DNA from: Hyperoplus lanceolatus
Taxonomy: Eukaryota > Chordata > Actinopteri > Uranoscopiformes > Ammodytidae
Direction of reading: 5' to 3'
DNA length: 64,000 nucleotides
Assembly: GCA_026929865.2 (NCBI GenBank)
Contig: CM049417.1
Coordinates: forward strand, 1 to 64,000
Under the pieces are notes generated by a model. That model saw only the letters and a program-made list of their open reading frames with translations, was not told the DNA's origin and searched no databases. Numbering within the stretch: the first letter of the stretch is position 1; each line of letters begins with the position of its first letter. A program made the translations under genes and the position numbers. This document shows, piece after piece, positions 22,520 to 36,922 of the stretch.

Positions 22520-24960
22520 TCATTCCACTGCAGGGTCATAGTTCACAACCCCATGAGGTCCCCCAAGAACTTTCAGGACATTCTGATGTGTAGTTTCAAA
22601 ATAAAAGCCCACTAGTTATTGAAAATATGAGAGAAATTAGATATGATTTTGGATTCAATTTTAAAAAAAACGCCCTGTTATTCCAGAGTCATTCCACTCC
22701 AGGGTCATAGTTCACAACCCCATGAGGTCCCCGAAGAACTTTCAGGACATTCTGATGTGTAGTTTCAAAATAAAAGCCCACTAGATATTGAAAATATGAG
22801 AGAAATTAGATATGATTTTGGATTCAATTTTTTAAAAAACGCCCTGTTATTCCAGAGTCATTCCACTCCAGCGTCATAGTCCACGACCCCTCGAGGCCAC
22901 ACAAAAAGTTTCAGGACATTCTGATGTGTAGTTTCAAAATTAAAGCGCACTAGATGTTGAAAATATGAGAGAAATTACATATGATTTTGGATTAAATTTT
23001 TAAAAAAACGCCCTGTTATTCCAGAGTCATTCCACTCCAGGGTCATAGTTCACGACCCCATGAAGCCACAAAAAAAGTTTCAGGATATTCTGATGTGTAC
23101 TTTCAAAATAAAAGCCCACTAGATATTGAAAATATGAGAGAAAATAGATATGATTTTGGATTCAATTTTAAAAAAAACGCCCTGTTATTCCATAGTCATT
23201 CCACTCCAGGGTCATAGTTCACAACCCCATGAGGTCCCCGAAGAACTTTCAGGACATTCTGATGTGTAGTTTCAAAATAAAAGCCCACTAGATATTGAAA
23301 ATATGAGAGAAATTAGATACGATTTTGGATTCAATTTAAAAAAAAAACGCCCTGTTATTCCAGAGTCATTCCACTCCAGGGTCATAGTTCACGACCCCAT
23401 GAAGCCACACAAAAAGTTTCAGGACATTCTGATGTGTAGTTTCAAAATTAAAGCGCACTAGATATTGAAAATATGAGAGAAATTACATATGATTTTGGAT
23501 TAAATTTTTAAAAAAACGCCCTGTTATTCCAGAGTCATTCCACTCCAGGGTCATAGTTCATGACCCCATGAGGCCACACAAACAGTTTCAGGACATTCTG
23601 ATGTGTAGTTTCAGAATAAAAGCCCACTAGATATTGAAAATATGAGAGAAATTAGATATGATTTTGGATTCAATTTTTAAAAAAACGCCCTGTTATTCCA
23701 GAGTCATTCCACTCCAGCGTCATAGTCCACGACCCCTCGAGGCCACACAAAAAGTTTCAGGACATTCTGATGTGTAGTTTCAAAATTAAAGCGCACTAGA
23801 TATTGAAAATATGAGAGAAATTACATATGATTTTGGATTAAATTTTAAAAAAAACGCCCTGTTATTCCAGAGTCATTCCACTCCAGGGTCATAGTTCACG
23901 ACCCCATGAGGCCACACAAACAGTTTCAGGACATTCTGATGTGTAGTTTCAGAATAAAAGCCCGCTAGATATTGAAAATATGAGAGAAATTAGATATGAT
24001 TTTGGATTCAATTTTTAAAAAAACACCCTGTTATTCCAGAGTCATTCCACTGAAGGGTCATAATTCACAACCCCATGAGGTCACACAAGAAGATTCAGGA
24101 CATTCTGATGTGTACTTTCAGGGTGACCTCATGGGGTGACCTCATGGGGTTGTGAACTTTGACCCTGGAGTTGAATCACTCTGGAATAACAGGGCGTTTT
24201 TTTTAAAATTGAATCCAAAATCATATCTAATTTCTCTCATATTTTCAATATCAAGTGGGCTTTTATTCTGAAACTACACATCAGAATGTCCTGAAACTTT
24301 GTGTGTGGCCTCATGGGGTCGTGAACTATGACCCTGGAGTGGAATTTTTCTGGAATAACAGGGCGTTTTTTTAAAAATTTAATCCAAAATCATATCTAAT
24401 TTGTCTCATATTTTCAAAATTAGATATGATTTTGGATTCAATTAAAAAAAAACCGCCCTGTTATTCCAGAGTCATTCCACTCCAGGGTCATAGTTCACAA
24501 CCCCGTGAGGTCCCCCAAGAAGTTTCAGGACATTCTGATGTGTAGTTTCAAAATAAAAGCCCACTAGATATTGAAAATATGAGAGAAATTAGATATGATT
24601 TTGGATTCAATTTTTTAAAAAAATGTCCTGTTATTCCAGAGTCATTCCACTCCAGGGTCATATCTCACAACCCCATGAGGTCCCCCAAGAACTTTCAGGA
24701 CATTCTGATGTGTAGTTTCAAATTAAAAGCCCACTAGATATTGAAAATATGAGAGAAATTAGATATGATTTTGGATTCAATTTTTAAAAAATCGCCCTGT
24801 TATTCCAGAGTCATTCCACTCCAGCGTCATAGTCCACGACCCCTCGAGGCCACACAAAAAGTTTCAGGACATTCTGATGTGTAGTTTCAAAATTAAAGCG
24901 CACTAGATATTGAAAATATGAGAGAAATTACATATGATTTTGGATTAAATTTTTAAAAAA
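22520..24960 (+). repeat. Higher-order repeat B, copy 1 (~2.46 kb)
   Basis: Markers in order: ACTAGTTATTG (22611), GAGGTCCCCGAAG units, GAGAGAAAATAGATA (23136), GATACGATTTTGG, GTTCATGACCCC, CCCGCTAGATATTG, CACTGAAGGGTC, inverted block (24121). It holds one more CTCGAG-type unit (near 22870) than copy 2. Confidence 0.85.
24121..24415 (-). repeat. Inverted satellite block in HOR B copy 1
   Basis: Full form with AAAAATTTAATCCAAAATC in the second reverse unit, shared only with the block at 26411. Confidence 0.92.
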
Positions 24961-27430
24961 ACGCCCTGTTATTCCAGAGTCATTCCACTGCAGGGTCATA
25001 GTTCACAACCCCATGAGGTCCCCCAAGAACTTTCAGGACATTCTGATGTGTAGTTTCAAAATAAAAGCCCACTAGTTATTGAAAATATGAGAGAAATTAG
25101 ATATGATTTTGGATTCAATTTTAAAAAAAACGCCCTGTTATTCCAGAGTCATTCCACTCCAGGGTCATAGTTCACAACCCCATGAGGTCCCCGAAGAACT
25201 TTCAGGACATTCTGATGTATAGTTTCAAAATAAAAGCCCAATAGATATTGAAAATATGAGAGAAATTAGATACGATTTTGGATTCAATTTAAAAAAAAAC
25301 GCCCTGTTATTCCAGAGTCATTCCACTCCAGGGTCATAGTTCACGACCCCATGAAGCCACAAAAAAAGTTTCAGGATATTCTGATGTGTACTTTCAAAAT
25401 AAAAGCCCACTAGATATTGAAAATATGAGAGAAAATAGATATGATTTTGGATTCAATTTAAAAAAAAACGCCCTGTTATTCCAGAGTCATTCCACTCCAG
25501 GTTCATAGTTCACAACCCCATGAGGTCCCCGAAGAACTTTCAGGACATTCTGATGTGTAGTTTCAAAATAAAAGCCCACTAGATATTGAAAATATGAGAG
25601 AAATTAGATACGATTTTGGATTCAATTTAAAAAAAAACGCCCTGTTATTCCAGAGTCATTCCACTCCAGGGTCATAGTTCACGACCCCATGAAGCCACAC
25701 AAAAAGTTTCAGGACATTCTGATGTGTAGTTTCAAAATTAAAGCGCACTAGATATTGAAAATATGAGAGAAATTACATATGATTTTGGATTAAATTTTTA
25801 AAAAAACGCCCTGTTATTCCAGAGTCATTCCACTCCAGGGTCATAGTTCATGACCCCATGAGGCCACACAAACAGTTTCAGGACATTCTGATGTGTAGTT
25901 TCAGAATAAAAGCCCACTAGATATTGAAAATATGAGAGAAATTAGATATGATTTTGGATTCAATTTTTAAAAAAACGCCCTGTTATTCCAGAGTCATTCC
26001 ACTTCAGCGTCATAGTCCACGACCCCTCGAGGCCACACAAAAAGTTTCAGGACATTCTGATGTGTAGTTTCAAAATTAAAGCGCACTAGATATTGAAAAT
26101 ATGAGAGAAATTACATATGATTTTGGATTAAATTTTAAAAAAAACGCCCTGTTATTCCAGAGACATTCCACTCCAGGGTCATAGTTCACGACCCCATGAG
26201 GCCACACAAACAGTTTCAGGACATTCTGATGTGTAGTTTCAGAATAAAAGCCCGCTAGATATTGAAAATATGAGAGAAATTAGATATGATTTTGGATTCA
26301 ATTTTTAAAAAAACACCCTGTTATTCCAGAGTCATTCCACTGAAGGGTCATAATTCACAACCCCATGAGGTCACACAAGAAGATTCAGGATATTCTGATG
26401 TGTACTTTCAGGGTGACCTCATGGGGTGACCTCATGGGGTTGTGAACTTTGACCCTGGAGTTGAATCACTCTGGAATAACAGGGCGTTTTTTTTAAAATT
26501 GAATCCAAAATCATATCTAATTTCTCTCATATTTTCAATATCAAGTGGGCTTTTATTCTGAAACTACACATCAGAATGTCCTGAAACTTTGTGTGGCCTC
26601 ATGGGGTCGTGAACTATGACCCTGGAGTGGAATTTTTCTGGAATAACAGGGCGTTTTTTTAAAAATTTAATCCAAAATCATATCTAATTTGTCTCATATT
26701 TTCAAAATTAGATATGATTTTGGATTCAATTAAAAAAAAAACGCCCTGTTATTCCAGAGTCATTCCACTCCAGGGTCATAGTTCACAACCCCATGAGGTC
26801 CCCCAAGAAGTTTCAGGACATTCTGATGTGTAGTTTCAAAATAAAAGCCCACTAGATATTGAAAATATGAGAGAAATTAGATATGATTTTGGATTCAATT
26901 TTTTAAAAAACGTCCTGTTATTCCCGAGTCATTCCACTCCAGGGTCATATCTCACAACCCCATGAGGTCCCCCAAGAACTTTCAGGACATTCTGATGTGT
27001 AGTTTCAAAATAAAAGCCCACTAGATATTGAAAATATGAGAGAAATTAGATATGATTTTGGATTCAATTTTTAAAAAATCGCCCTGTTATTCCAGAGTCA
27101 TTCCACTCCAGCGTCATAGTCCACGACCCCTCGAGGCCACACAAAAAGTTTCAGGACATTCTGATGTGTAGTTTCAAAATTAAAGCGCACTAGATATTGA
27201 AAATATGAGAGAAATTACATTTGATTTTGGATTAAATTTTTAAAAAAACGCCCTGTTATTCCAGAGTCATTCCACTCCAGGGTCATAGTTCATGACCCCA
27301 TGAGGCCAGACAAACAGTTTCAGGACATTCTGATGTGTAGTTTCAGAATAAAAGCCCACTAGATATTGAAAATATGAGAGAAATTAGATATGATTTTGGA
27401 TTCAATTTTTAAAAAAACACCCTGTTATTC
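24961..27430 (+). repeat. Higher-order repeat B, copy 2
   Basis: Same marker order: ACTAGTTATTG at 25071 (2460 bp on), GAGAGAAAATAGAT at 25427 (2291 bp on), GTTCATGACCCC, CCCGCTAGATATTG, inverted block at 26411 (2290 bp on). A partial third copy starts near 27430 and ends at the block at 27854. Confidence 0.85.
26411..26703 (-). repeat. Inverted satellite block in HOR B copy 2
   Basis: Twin of the block at 24121, differing by a two-base loss (TTTGTGTGGCC for TTTGTGTGTGGCC). Confidence 0.92.
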
Positions 27431-27853
27431 CAGAGTCATTCCACTGCAGGGTCATAGTTCACAACCCCATGAGGTCCCCCAAGAACTTTCAGGACATTCT
27501 GATGTGTAGTTTCAAAATAAAAGCCCACTAGATATTGAAAATATGAGAGAAATTAGATATGATTTTGGATTCAATTTTTAAAAAAAACGCCCTGTTATTC
27601 CAGAGTCATTCCACTCCAGGGTCATAGTTCACAACCCCATGAGGTCCCTGAAGAACTTTCAGGACATTCTGATGTGTAGTTTCAAAATAAAAGCCCACTA
27701 GATATTGAAAATATGAGAGAAATTAGATACGATTTTGGATTCAATTTTTAAAAAAACGCCCTGTTATTCCAGAATCATTCCACTGGAGGGTCATAATTCA
27801 CAACCCCATGAGGTCACACAAGAAGATTCAGGACATTCTGATGTGTACTTTTA

Positions 27854-28141
27854 GGGTGACCTCATGGGGTGACCTCATGGGGTTGTGAACTTTGACCCTG
27901 GAGTTGAATGACTCTGGAATAACAGGGCGTTTTTTTAAAATGAATCCCAAATCATATCTAATTTCTCTCATATTTTCAATATCAAGTGGGCTTTTGATTG
28001 AAACTACACATCAGAATGTCCTGAAACTTGTGTGTGGCCTCATGGGGTCGTGAACTATGACCCTGGAGTGGAATTTTCTGGAATAACAGGGCGTTTTTTT
28101 TAATTGAATCCGAAATCATATCTAATTTGTCTCATATTTTC
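27854..28141 (-). repeat. Inverted satellite block
   Basis: Entered through TGTACTTTTAGGGTGACC. It contains GAATCCCAAATC and CTTTTGATTGAAAC variants. The forward arm after the dyad continues straight into a CTCGAG-type unit. Confidence 0.9.
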
Positions 28142-28786
28142 AAAATTAGGTATGATTTTGGATTCAATTAAAAAAAAAAACGCCCTGTTATTCCAGAGTC
28201 TTTCCACTCCAGGGTCATAGTCCACGACCCCTCGAGGCCACACAAAAAGTTTCAGGACATTCTGATGTGTAGTTTCAAAATTAAAGCGCACTAGATATTG
28301 AAAATATGAGAGAAATTACATATGATTTTGGATCAAATTTTTAAAAAAACGCCCTGTTATTCCAGAGTCATTCCACACCAGGGTCATAGTTCACGACCCC
28401 ATGAGGCCACACAAACAGTTTCAGGACATTCTGATGTGTAGTTTCAAAATAAAAGCCCACTAGATATTGAAAATATGAGAGAAATTAGATATGATTTTGG
28501 ATTCAATTTTTAAAAAAACGCCCTGTTATTCCAGAGTCATTCCACTCCAGGGTCATAGTTCACAACCCCATGAGGTCCCCGAAGAACTTTCAGGACATTC
28601 TGATGTGTAGTTTCAAAATAAAAGCCCACTAGATATTGAAAATATGAGAGAAATTAGATACGATTTTGGATTCAATTTAAAAAAAAAAACGCCCTGTTAT
28701 TCCAGAGTCATTCCACTGCAGGGTCATAATTCACAACCCCATGAGGTCACACAAGAAGATTCAGGACATTCTGATGTGTACTTTCA

Positions 28787-29040
28787 GGGAATCCCATGGG
28801 GTCACTACGATGGGGTTGTGAAATTTGACCCTGGAGAAATTAGATATGATTTTGAGATTCTTTTTTGTTCCAAAAATAACGCCCTTTTCATTCCAGAGGG
28901 TCATTCGAACTACACATCAGGAATGTCCTGAAACCTTGTGTGTGGCCTCATGGGGTCTCAAGTAAGTTTCTTGGACATTTCTGGAATGTGTAGTTTTTTA
29001 ATTGGAAGCGAAATCACTAGCTAATTTGTCTCATAATTTC
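28787..29040. repeat. Scrambled inverted block
   Basis: Mosaic of short forward and reverse satellite pieces with many substitutions (ATCCCATGGGGTCACTACGA, GAAATTAGATATGATTTTGA, GTTCCAAAAATAACGCCC, AACTACACATCAG). The order differs from every other block, so several template switches or rearrangements are implied. Confidence 0.75.
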
Positions 29041-29515
29041 AGAGAAATTAGATATGATTTTGGATTCATTAAAAAAAAACGCCCTGTTATTCCAGAGTCA
29101 TTCCACTCCAGCGTCATAGTCCACGACCCCTCGAGGCCACACAAAAAGTTTCAGGACATTCTGATGTGTAGTTTCAAAATTAAAGCGCACTAGATATTGA
29201 AAATATGAGAGAAATTACATATGATTTTGGATTAAATTTTTAAAAAAACGCCCTGTTATTCCAGAGTCATTCCACTCCAGGGTCATAGTTCACGACCCCA
29301 TGAGGCCACACAAACAGTTTCAGGAAATTCTGATGTGTAGTTTCAGAATAAAAGCCCACTAGATATTGAAAATATGAGAGAAATTAGATATGATTTTGGA
29401 TTCAATTTAAAAAAAAAACGCCCTGTTATTCCAGAGTCATTCCACTCCAGGGTCATAGTTCACAACCCCATGAGGTCACACAAGAAGTTTCAGGTCATTC
29501 TGATGTGTACTTTCA

Positions 29516-29781
29516 GGGTGACATCAAAGGGCCTCACGAGGTTTTGGAACTTTGACCCTGGAGTGAAATTAGAATGACTCTGGATTAACAGGGCGATTTC
29601 AAATTGAACAAAATCATATCTATTTCTCTCATATTATTCAAAGAGGGCTTTTATTCTGAAACTCCAGCGTCATAAGTGTCACAACCTGTCATGAGGTCGC
29701 CTGGACGTGGAACTTTCTGGAATAACAGGGCGTTTTTTTTTTATTGAATCCGAAATCATATCTAATTTGTCTCATATTTTC
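29516..29781 (-). repeat. Degenerate inverted block
   Basis: Recognisable reverse units with scattered changes (TGACATCAAAGGGCCTCACG, CATATTATTCAAAGAGG). A short CTCCAGCGTCATAAGTGTC piece is in forward orientation inside it. Confidence 0.8.
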
Positions 29782-31439
29782 AAAATTAGTTATGATTTTG
29801 GATTCAATTTTTAAAAAAACGCCCTGTTATTCCAGAGTCATTCCACTCCAGCGTCATAGTCCACGACCCCTCGAGGCCACACAAACAGTTTCAGGACATT
29901 CTGATGTGTAGTTTCAAAATTAAAGCGCACTAGATATTGAAAATATGAGAGAAATTACATATGATTTTGGATTAAATTTTTTAAAAAACGCCCTGTTATT
30001 CCAGAGTCATTCCACTCCAGGGTCATAGTTCACGACCCCATGAGGCCAAACAAACAGTTTCAGGACATTCTGATGTGTAGTTTCAGAATAAAAGCCCACT
30101 AGATATTGAAAATATGAGAGAAATTAGATATGATTTTGGATTCAATTAAAAAAAAAACGCCCTATTATTCCAGAGTCATTCCACTCCAGGGTCATAGTTC
30201 ACAACCCCATGAGGTCACCCAAGAAGTTTCAGGACATTCTGATTTGTAGTTTCAAATTAAAAGCCCACTAGATATTGAAAATATGAGAGAAATTAGATAT
30301 GATTTTGGATTCAATTTAAAAAAAAACGCCCTGTTATTCCAGAGTCATTCCACTCCAGCGTCATAGTCCACGACCCCTCGAGGCCACACTAAAAGTTTCA
30401 GGACATTTTGATGTGTAGTTTCAGAATAAAAGCCCACTAGATATTGAAAATATGAGAGAAATTAGATATGATTTTAGATTCAATTTTTAAAAAAACGCCC
30501 TGTTATTCCAGAGTCATTCCACTCCAGCGTCATAGTCCACGACCCCTCGAGGCCACACAAAAAGTTTCAGGACATTCTGATGTGTAGTTTCAAAATTAAA
30601 GCGCACTAGATATTGAAAATATGAGAGAAATTAAATATGATTTTGGATTAAATTTTTAAAAAAACGCCCTGTTATTCCAAAGTCATTCCACTCCAGGGTC
30701 ATAGTTCACGACCCCATGAGGCCACACAAACAGTTTCAGGACATTCTGATGTGTAGTTTCAGAATAAAAGCCCACTAGATATTGAAAATATGAGAGAAAT
30801 TAGATATGATTTTGGATTCAATTTTTAAAAAAACACCCTGTTATTCCAGAGTCATTCCACTGCAGGGTCATAGTTCACAACCCCATGAGGTCACCCAAGA
30901 AGTTTCAGGACATTCTGATGTGTAGTTTCAAAATAAAAGCCCACTAGATATTGAAAATATGAGAGAAATTAGATATGATTTTGGATTCAATTTAAAAAAA
31001 AAAACGACCTGTTATTCCAGAGTGATTCCACTCCAGGGTCATAGTTCACAACCCCATGAGGTCCCCCAAGAACTTTCAGGACATTCTGATGTGTAGTTTC
31101 AAAATAAAAGCCCACTAGATATTGAAAATATGAGAGAAATTAGATATGATTTTGGATTCAATTTTAAAAAAAACGCCCTGTTATTCCAGAGTCATTCTAC
31201 TCCAGGGTCATAGTTCACAACCCCATGAGGTCCCCGAAGAACTTTCAGGACATTCTGATGTGTAGTTTCAAAATAAAAGCCCACTAGATATTGAAAATAT
31301 GAGAGAAATTAGATACGATTTTGGATTCAATTTAAAAAAAAACGCCCTGTTATTCCAGAGTCATTCCACTGGAGGGTCATAATTCACAACCCCATGAGGT
31401 CACACAAGAAGATTCAGGACATTCTGATGTGTACTTTTA

Positions 31440-31726
31440 GGGTGACCTCATGGGGTGACCTCATGGGGTTGTGAACTTTGACCCTGGAGTTGAATGACTC
31501 TGGAATAACAGGGCGTTTTTTAAAATGAATCCAAAATCATATCTAATTTCTCTCATATTTTCAATATCAAGTGGGCTTTTAATCTGAAACTACACATCAG
31601 AATGTCCTGAAACTTTGTGTGTGGCCTCATGGGGCCGTGAACTATGACCCTGGAGTGGAATTTTCTGGAATAACAGGGCGTTTTTTTAACTGAATCCAAA
31701 TCATATCTAATTTGTCTCATATTTTC
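31440..31726 (-). repeat. Inverted satellite block
   Basis: Full form entered through TGTACTTTTAGGG, like the block at 27854. The second unit has GGGGCCGTGAAC and ACTGAATCCAAATC. Confidence 0.9.
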
Positions 31727-33048
31727 AAAATTAGATATGATTTTGGATTCAATAAAAAAAAAAAAACGCCCTGTTATTCCAGAGTCATTCCACTCCAGGG
31801 TCATAGTTCACAACCCCATGAGGTCCCCCAAGAAGTTTCAGGACATTCTGATGTGTAGTTTCAAAATAAAAGCCCACTAGATATTGAAAATATCAGAGAA
31901 ATTAGATATGATTTTGGATTCAATTTTTAAAAAAACGCCCTGTTATTCCAGAGTCATTCCACTCCAGCGTCATAGTCCACGACCCCTCGAGGCCACACAA
32001 AAAGTTTCAGGACATTCTGATGTGTAGTTTCAAAATTAAAGCGCACTAGATATTGAAAATATGAGAGAAATTACATATGATTTTGGATTAAATTTTTAAA
32101 AAAACGCCCTGTTATTCCAGAGTCATTCCACTCCAGGGTCATAGTTCACGACCCCATGAGGTCCCCCAAGAAGTTTCAGGACATTCTGATGTTTAGTTTC
32201 AGAATAAAAGCCCATTAGATATTGAAAATATGAGAGAAATTAGATATGATTTTGGATTCAATTTAAAAAAAAACGCCCTGTTATTCCAGAGTCATTCCAC
32301 TCCAGGGTCATAGTTCACGACCCCATGAGGTCCCCCAAGAAGTTTCAGGACATTCTGATGTGTAGTTTCAGAATAAAAGCCCACTAGATATTGAAAATAT
32401 GAGAGAAATTAGATATGATTTTGGATTCAATTTAAAAAAAAACGCCCTGTTATTCCAGAGTCATTCCACTCCAGGGTCATAGTTCACAACCCCATGAGGT
32501 CACCCAAGATGTTTCAGGACATTCTGATGTGTAGTTTCAGAATAAAAGCCCACTAGATATTGAAAATATGAGAAAAATTAGATATGATTTTGGATTCAAT
32601 TTAAAAAAAAACGCCCTGTTATTCCAGAGTCATTCCACTCCAGGGTCATAGTTCACAACCCCATGAGGTCCCCCAAGAAGTTTCAGGACATTCTGATGTA
32701 TAGTTTCGAAATAAGAGCCCACTAGATATTGAAAATATGAGAGAAATTAGATATGATTTTGGATTCAATTTAAAAAAAAACGCCCTGTTATTCCAGAGTC
32801 ATTCCACTCCAGGGTCATAGTTCACGACCCCATGAGGTCCCCCAAGAAGTTTCAGGACATTCTGATGTGTAGTTTCAGAAAAAAAAAGCCCACTAGATAT
32901 TGAAAATATGAGAGAAATTAGATATGATTTTGGATTCAATTTAAAAAAAAACGTCCTGTTATTCCAGAGTCATTCCACTGCAGGGTCATAATTCACAACC
33001 CCATGAGGTCACACAAGAAGATTCAGGACATTCTGATGTGTACTTTCA

Positions 33049-33329
33049 GGGTGACCTCATGGGATGACCTCATGGGGTTGTGAACTTTGACCCTGGAGTT
33101 GAATGACTCTGGAATAACAGGGAGCGTTTTTTAAATTGAAAATCATATCTAATTTCTCTCATATTTTCAATATCAAGTGGGCTTTTATTCTGAAACTACA
33201 CATCAGAATGTCCTGAAACTTGTGTGTGGCCTCATGGGGTCGTGAACTATGACCAGAGTGGATTTTTCTGGAATAACAGGGCTTTTTTTTAATTGAATCG
33301 AAATCATATCTAATTTGTCTCATATTTTC
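33049..33329 (-). repeat. Inverted satellite block
   Basis: Full form with CATGGGATGACC, an insertion in CAGGGAGCG, loss of TCC (TTGAAAATCATAT) and CTATGACCAGAGTGG. Confidence 0.88.
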
Positions 33330-33971
33330 AAAATTAGATATGATTTTGGATTCAATAAAAAAAAAACGCCCTGTTATTCCAGAGTCATTCCACTCCAGGG
33401 TCATAGTTCACAACCCCATGAGGTCCCCCAAGAAGTTTCAGGACATTCTGATGTGTAGTTTCAAAATAAAAGCCCACTAGATATTGAAAATATGAAAGAA
33501 ATTAGATATGATTTTGGATTCAATTTAAAAAAAAACACCCTGTTATTCCAGAGTCATTCCACTCCAGGGTCATAGTTCACAACCCCATGAGGTCCCCCAA
33601 GAAGTTTCAGGACATTCTGATGTATAGTTTCGAAATAAAAGCCCACTAGATATTGAAAATATGAGAGAAATTAGATATGATTTTGGATTCAATTTAAAAA
33701 AAAACGCCCTGTTATTCCAGAGTCATTCCACTCCAGGGTCATAGTTCACGACCCCATGAGGTCCCCCAAGAAGTTTCAGGACATTCTGATGTGTAGTTTC
33801 AGAAAAAAAAGCCCACTAGATATTGAAAATATGAGAGAAATTAGATATGATTTTGGATTCAATTTAAAAAAAAACGCCCTGTTATTCCAGAGTCATTCCA
33901 CTGCAGGGTCATAATTCACAACCCCATGAGGTCACACAAGAAGATTCAGGACATTCTGATGTGTACTTTCA

Positions 33972-34241
33972 GGGCCCATGGGATGCTCATGGGGTGTGAA
34001 CTTTGACCCTGGAGTGAATGACTCTGGAATAACAGGGCGTTTTTTAAATTGAATCTTTCACTCTCCATTTTTCAATATCAAGTGGGCCTTTATTCTGAAA
34101 CTACACATCAGAATGTCCTGAAACTTTGTGTGTGGCCTCATGGGGTCGTGAACTATGACCCTGGAGTGGATTTTTCTGGAATAACAGGGCTTTTTTTTTT
34201 TAATTGAATCCGAAATCATATCTAATTTGTCTCATATTTTC
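33972..34241 (-). repeat. Degenerate inverted block
   Basis: The first reverse unit is eroded (GGGCCCATGGGATGCTCATG; GAATCTTTCACTCTCC). The second unit and closing dyad are well preserved. Confidence 0.85.
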
Positions 34242-36922
34242 AAAATTAGATATGATTTTGGATTCAATAAAAAAAAAAACGCCCTGTTATTCCAGAGTCA
34301 TTCCACTCCAGGGTCATAGTTCACAACCCCATGAGGTCCCCCAAGAAGTTTCAGGACATTCTGATGTGTAGTTTCAAAATTAAAGCGCACTAGATATTGA
34401 AAATATGAGAGAAATTACATATGATTTTGGATTACATTTTTTAAAAAACGCCCTGTTATTCCAGAGTCATTCCACTCCAGGGTCATAGTTCACGACCCCA
34501 TGAGGCCACACAAACAGTTTCAGGACATTCTGATGTGTAGTTTCAGAATAAAAGCCCACTAGATATTGAAAATATGAGAGAAATTAGATATGATTTTGGA
34601 ATCAATTTAAAAAAAAAGGCCCTGTTATTCCAGAGTCTTTCCACTCCAGGGTCATAGTTCACAACCCCATGAGGTCACCCAAGAAGTTTCAGGATATTCT
34701 GATGTGTAGTTTCAAAATAAAAGCCCACTAGATATTGAAAATATGAGAGAAATTAGATATGATTTTGGATTCAATTTAAAAAAAAAAACGCCCTGTTATT
34801 CCAGAGTCATTCCACTCCAGGGTCATAGTTCACGACCCCATGAGGTCCCCCAATAAGTTACAGGACATTCTGATGTGTAGTTTCAGAATAAAAGCCCACT
34901 AGATATTGAAAATATGATAGAAATTAGATATGATTTTGGAATCAATTTTTAAAAAAACGCCCTGTTATTCCAGAGTCATTCCACTCCAGGGTCATAGTTC
35001 ACAACCCCATGAGGTCCCCCAAGAACTTTCAGGACATTCTGATGTGTAGTTTCAAAATAAAAGCCCACTAGATATTGAAAATATGAGAGAAATTAGATAT
35101 GATTTTGGATTCAATTTTTAAAAAAACGCCCTGTTATTCCAGAGTCATTCCACTCCAGGGTCATAGTTCACGACCCCATGAGGCCACACAAAAGTTTCAG
35201 GACATTCTGATGTGTACTTTCAGGAAATAAAAGCCCACTAGATATTGAAAATATGAGAGAAATTAGATATGATTTTGGATTCAATTTAAAAAAAAACGCC
35301 CTGTTATTCCAGAGTCATTCCACTCCAGGGTCATAGTTCACAACCCCATGAGGTCCCCCAAGAAGTTTCAGGACATTCTGATGTGTAGTTTCAGGGAAAT
35401 AAAAGCCCACTAGATATTGAAAATATGAGAGAAATTAGATATGATTTTGGATTCAATTTTAAAAAAAAACGCCCTGTTATTCCAGAGTCATTCCACTCCA
35501 GGGTCATAGTTCACAACCCCATGAGGTCCCCCAAGAACTTTCAGGACATTCTGATGTGTAGTTTCAAAATAAAAGCCCACTAGATATTGAAAATATGAGA
35601 GAAATTAGATATGATTTTGGATTCACTTTAAAAAAAATAGCCCTGTTATTCCAGAGTCATTCCACTCCAGGGTCGTAGTTCACAACCCCATGAGGTCCCC
35701 CAAGAAGTTTCAGGACATTCTGATGTGTAGTTTCAAAATAAAAGCCCACTAGATATTGAAAATATGAGAGAAATTAGATATGATTTTGGATTCAATTTAA
35801 AAAAAAACGCCCTGTTATTCCAGAGTCATTCCACTCCAGGGTCATAGTTCACAACCCCATGAGGTCCCCCAAGAAGTTTCAGGACATTCTGATGTGTAGT
35901 TTCAAAATAAAAGCCCACTAGATATTGAAAATATGAGAGAAATTAGATATGATTTTGGATTCAATTAAAAAAAAAACGCCCTGTTATTCCAGAGTCATTC
36001 CACTCCAGGGTCATAGTTCACGACCCCATGAGGTCCCCCAAGAAGTTTCAGGACATTCTGATGTGTAGTTTCAGAATAAAAGCCCATTAGATATTGAAAA
36101 TATGAGAGAAATTAGATATGATTTTGGATTCAATTTTTAAAAAAAAACGCCCTGTTATTCCAGAGTCATTCCACTCCAGGGTCATAGTTCACGACCCCAT
36201 GAGGTCACCCAAGAAGTTTCAGGACATTCTGATGTGTAGTTTCAAAATAAAAGCCCACTAGATATTGAAAATATGAGAGAAATTAGATATGATTTTGGAT
36301 TCAATTTTAAAAAAAACGCCCTGTTATTCCAGAGTCATTCCACTCCAGGGTCATAGTTCACGACCCCATGAGGCCACCCAAGAAGTTTCAGGACATTCTG
36401 ATGTGTAGTTTCAGAATAAAAGCCCACTAGATATTGAAAATATGAGAGAAATTAGATATGATTTTGGATTCAATTTAAAAAAAAACGCCCTGTTATTCCA
36501 GAGTCATTCCACTCCAGGGTCATAGTTCACAACCCCATGAGGTCCCCCAAGAAGTTTCAGGACATTCTGATGTGTAGTTTCAGAATAAAAGCCCACTAGA
36601 TATTGAAAATATGAGAGAAATTAGATATGATTTTGGATTCAATTTAAAAAAAAAACGCCCTGTTATTCCAGAGTCATTCCACTCCAGGGTCATAGTTCAC
36701 GACCCCATGAGGTCCCCCAAGAAGTTTCAGGACATTCTGATGTGTAGTTTCGAAAAAAAAAGCCCACTAGATATTGAAAATATGAGAGAAATTAGATATG
36801 ATTTTGGATTCAATTTAAAAAAAAACGCCCTGTTATTCCAGAGTCATTCCACTGCAGGGTCATAATTCACAACCCCATGAGGTCACACAAGAAGATTCAG
36901 GACATTCTGATGTGTACTTTCA

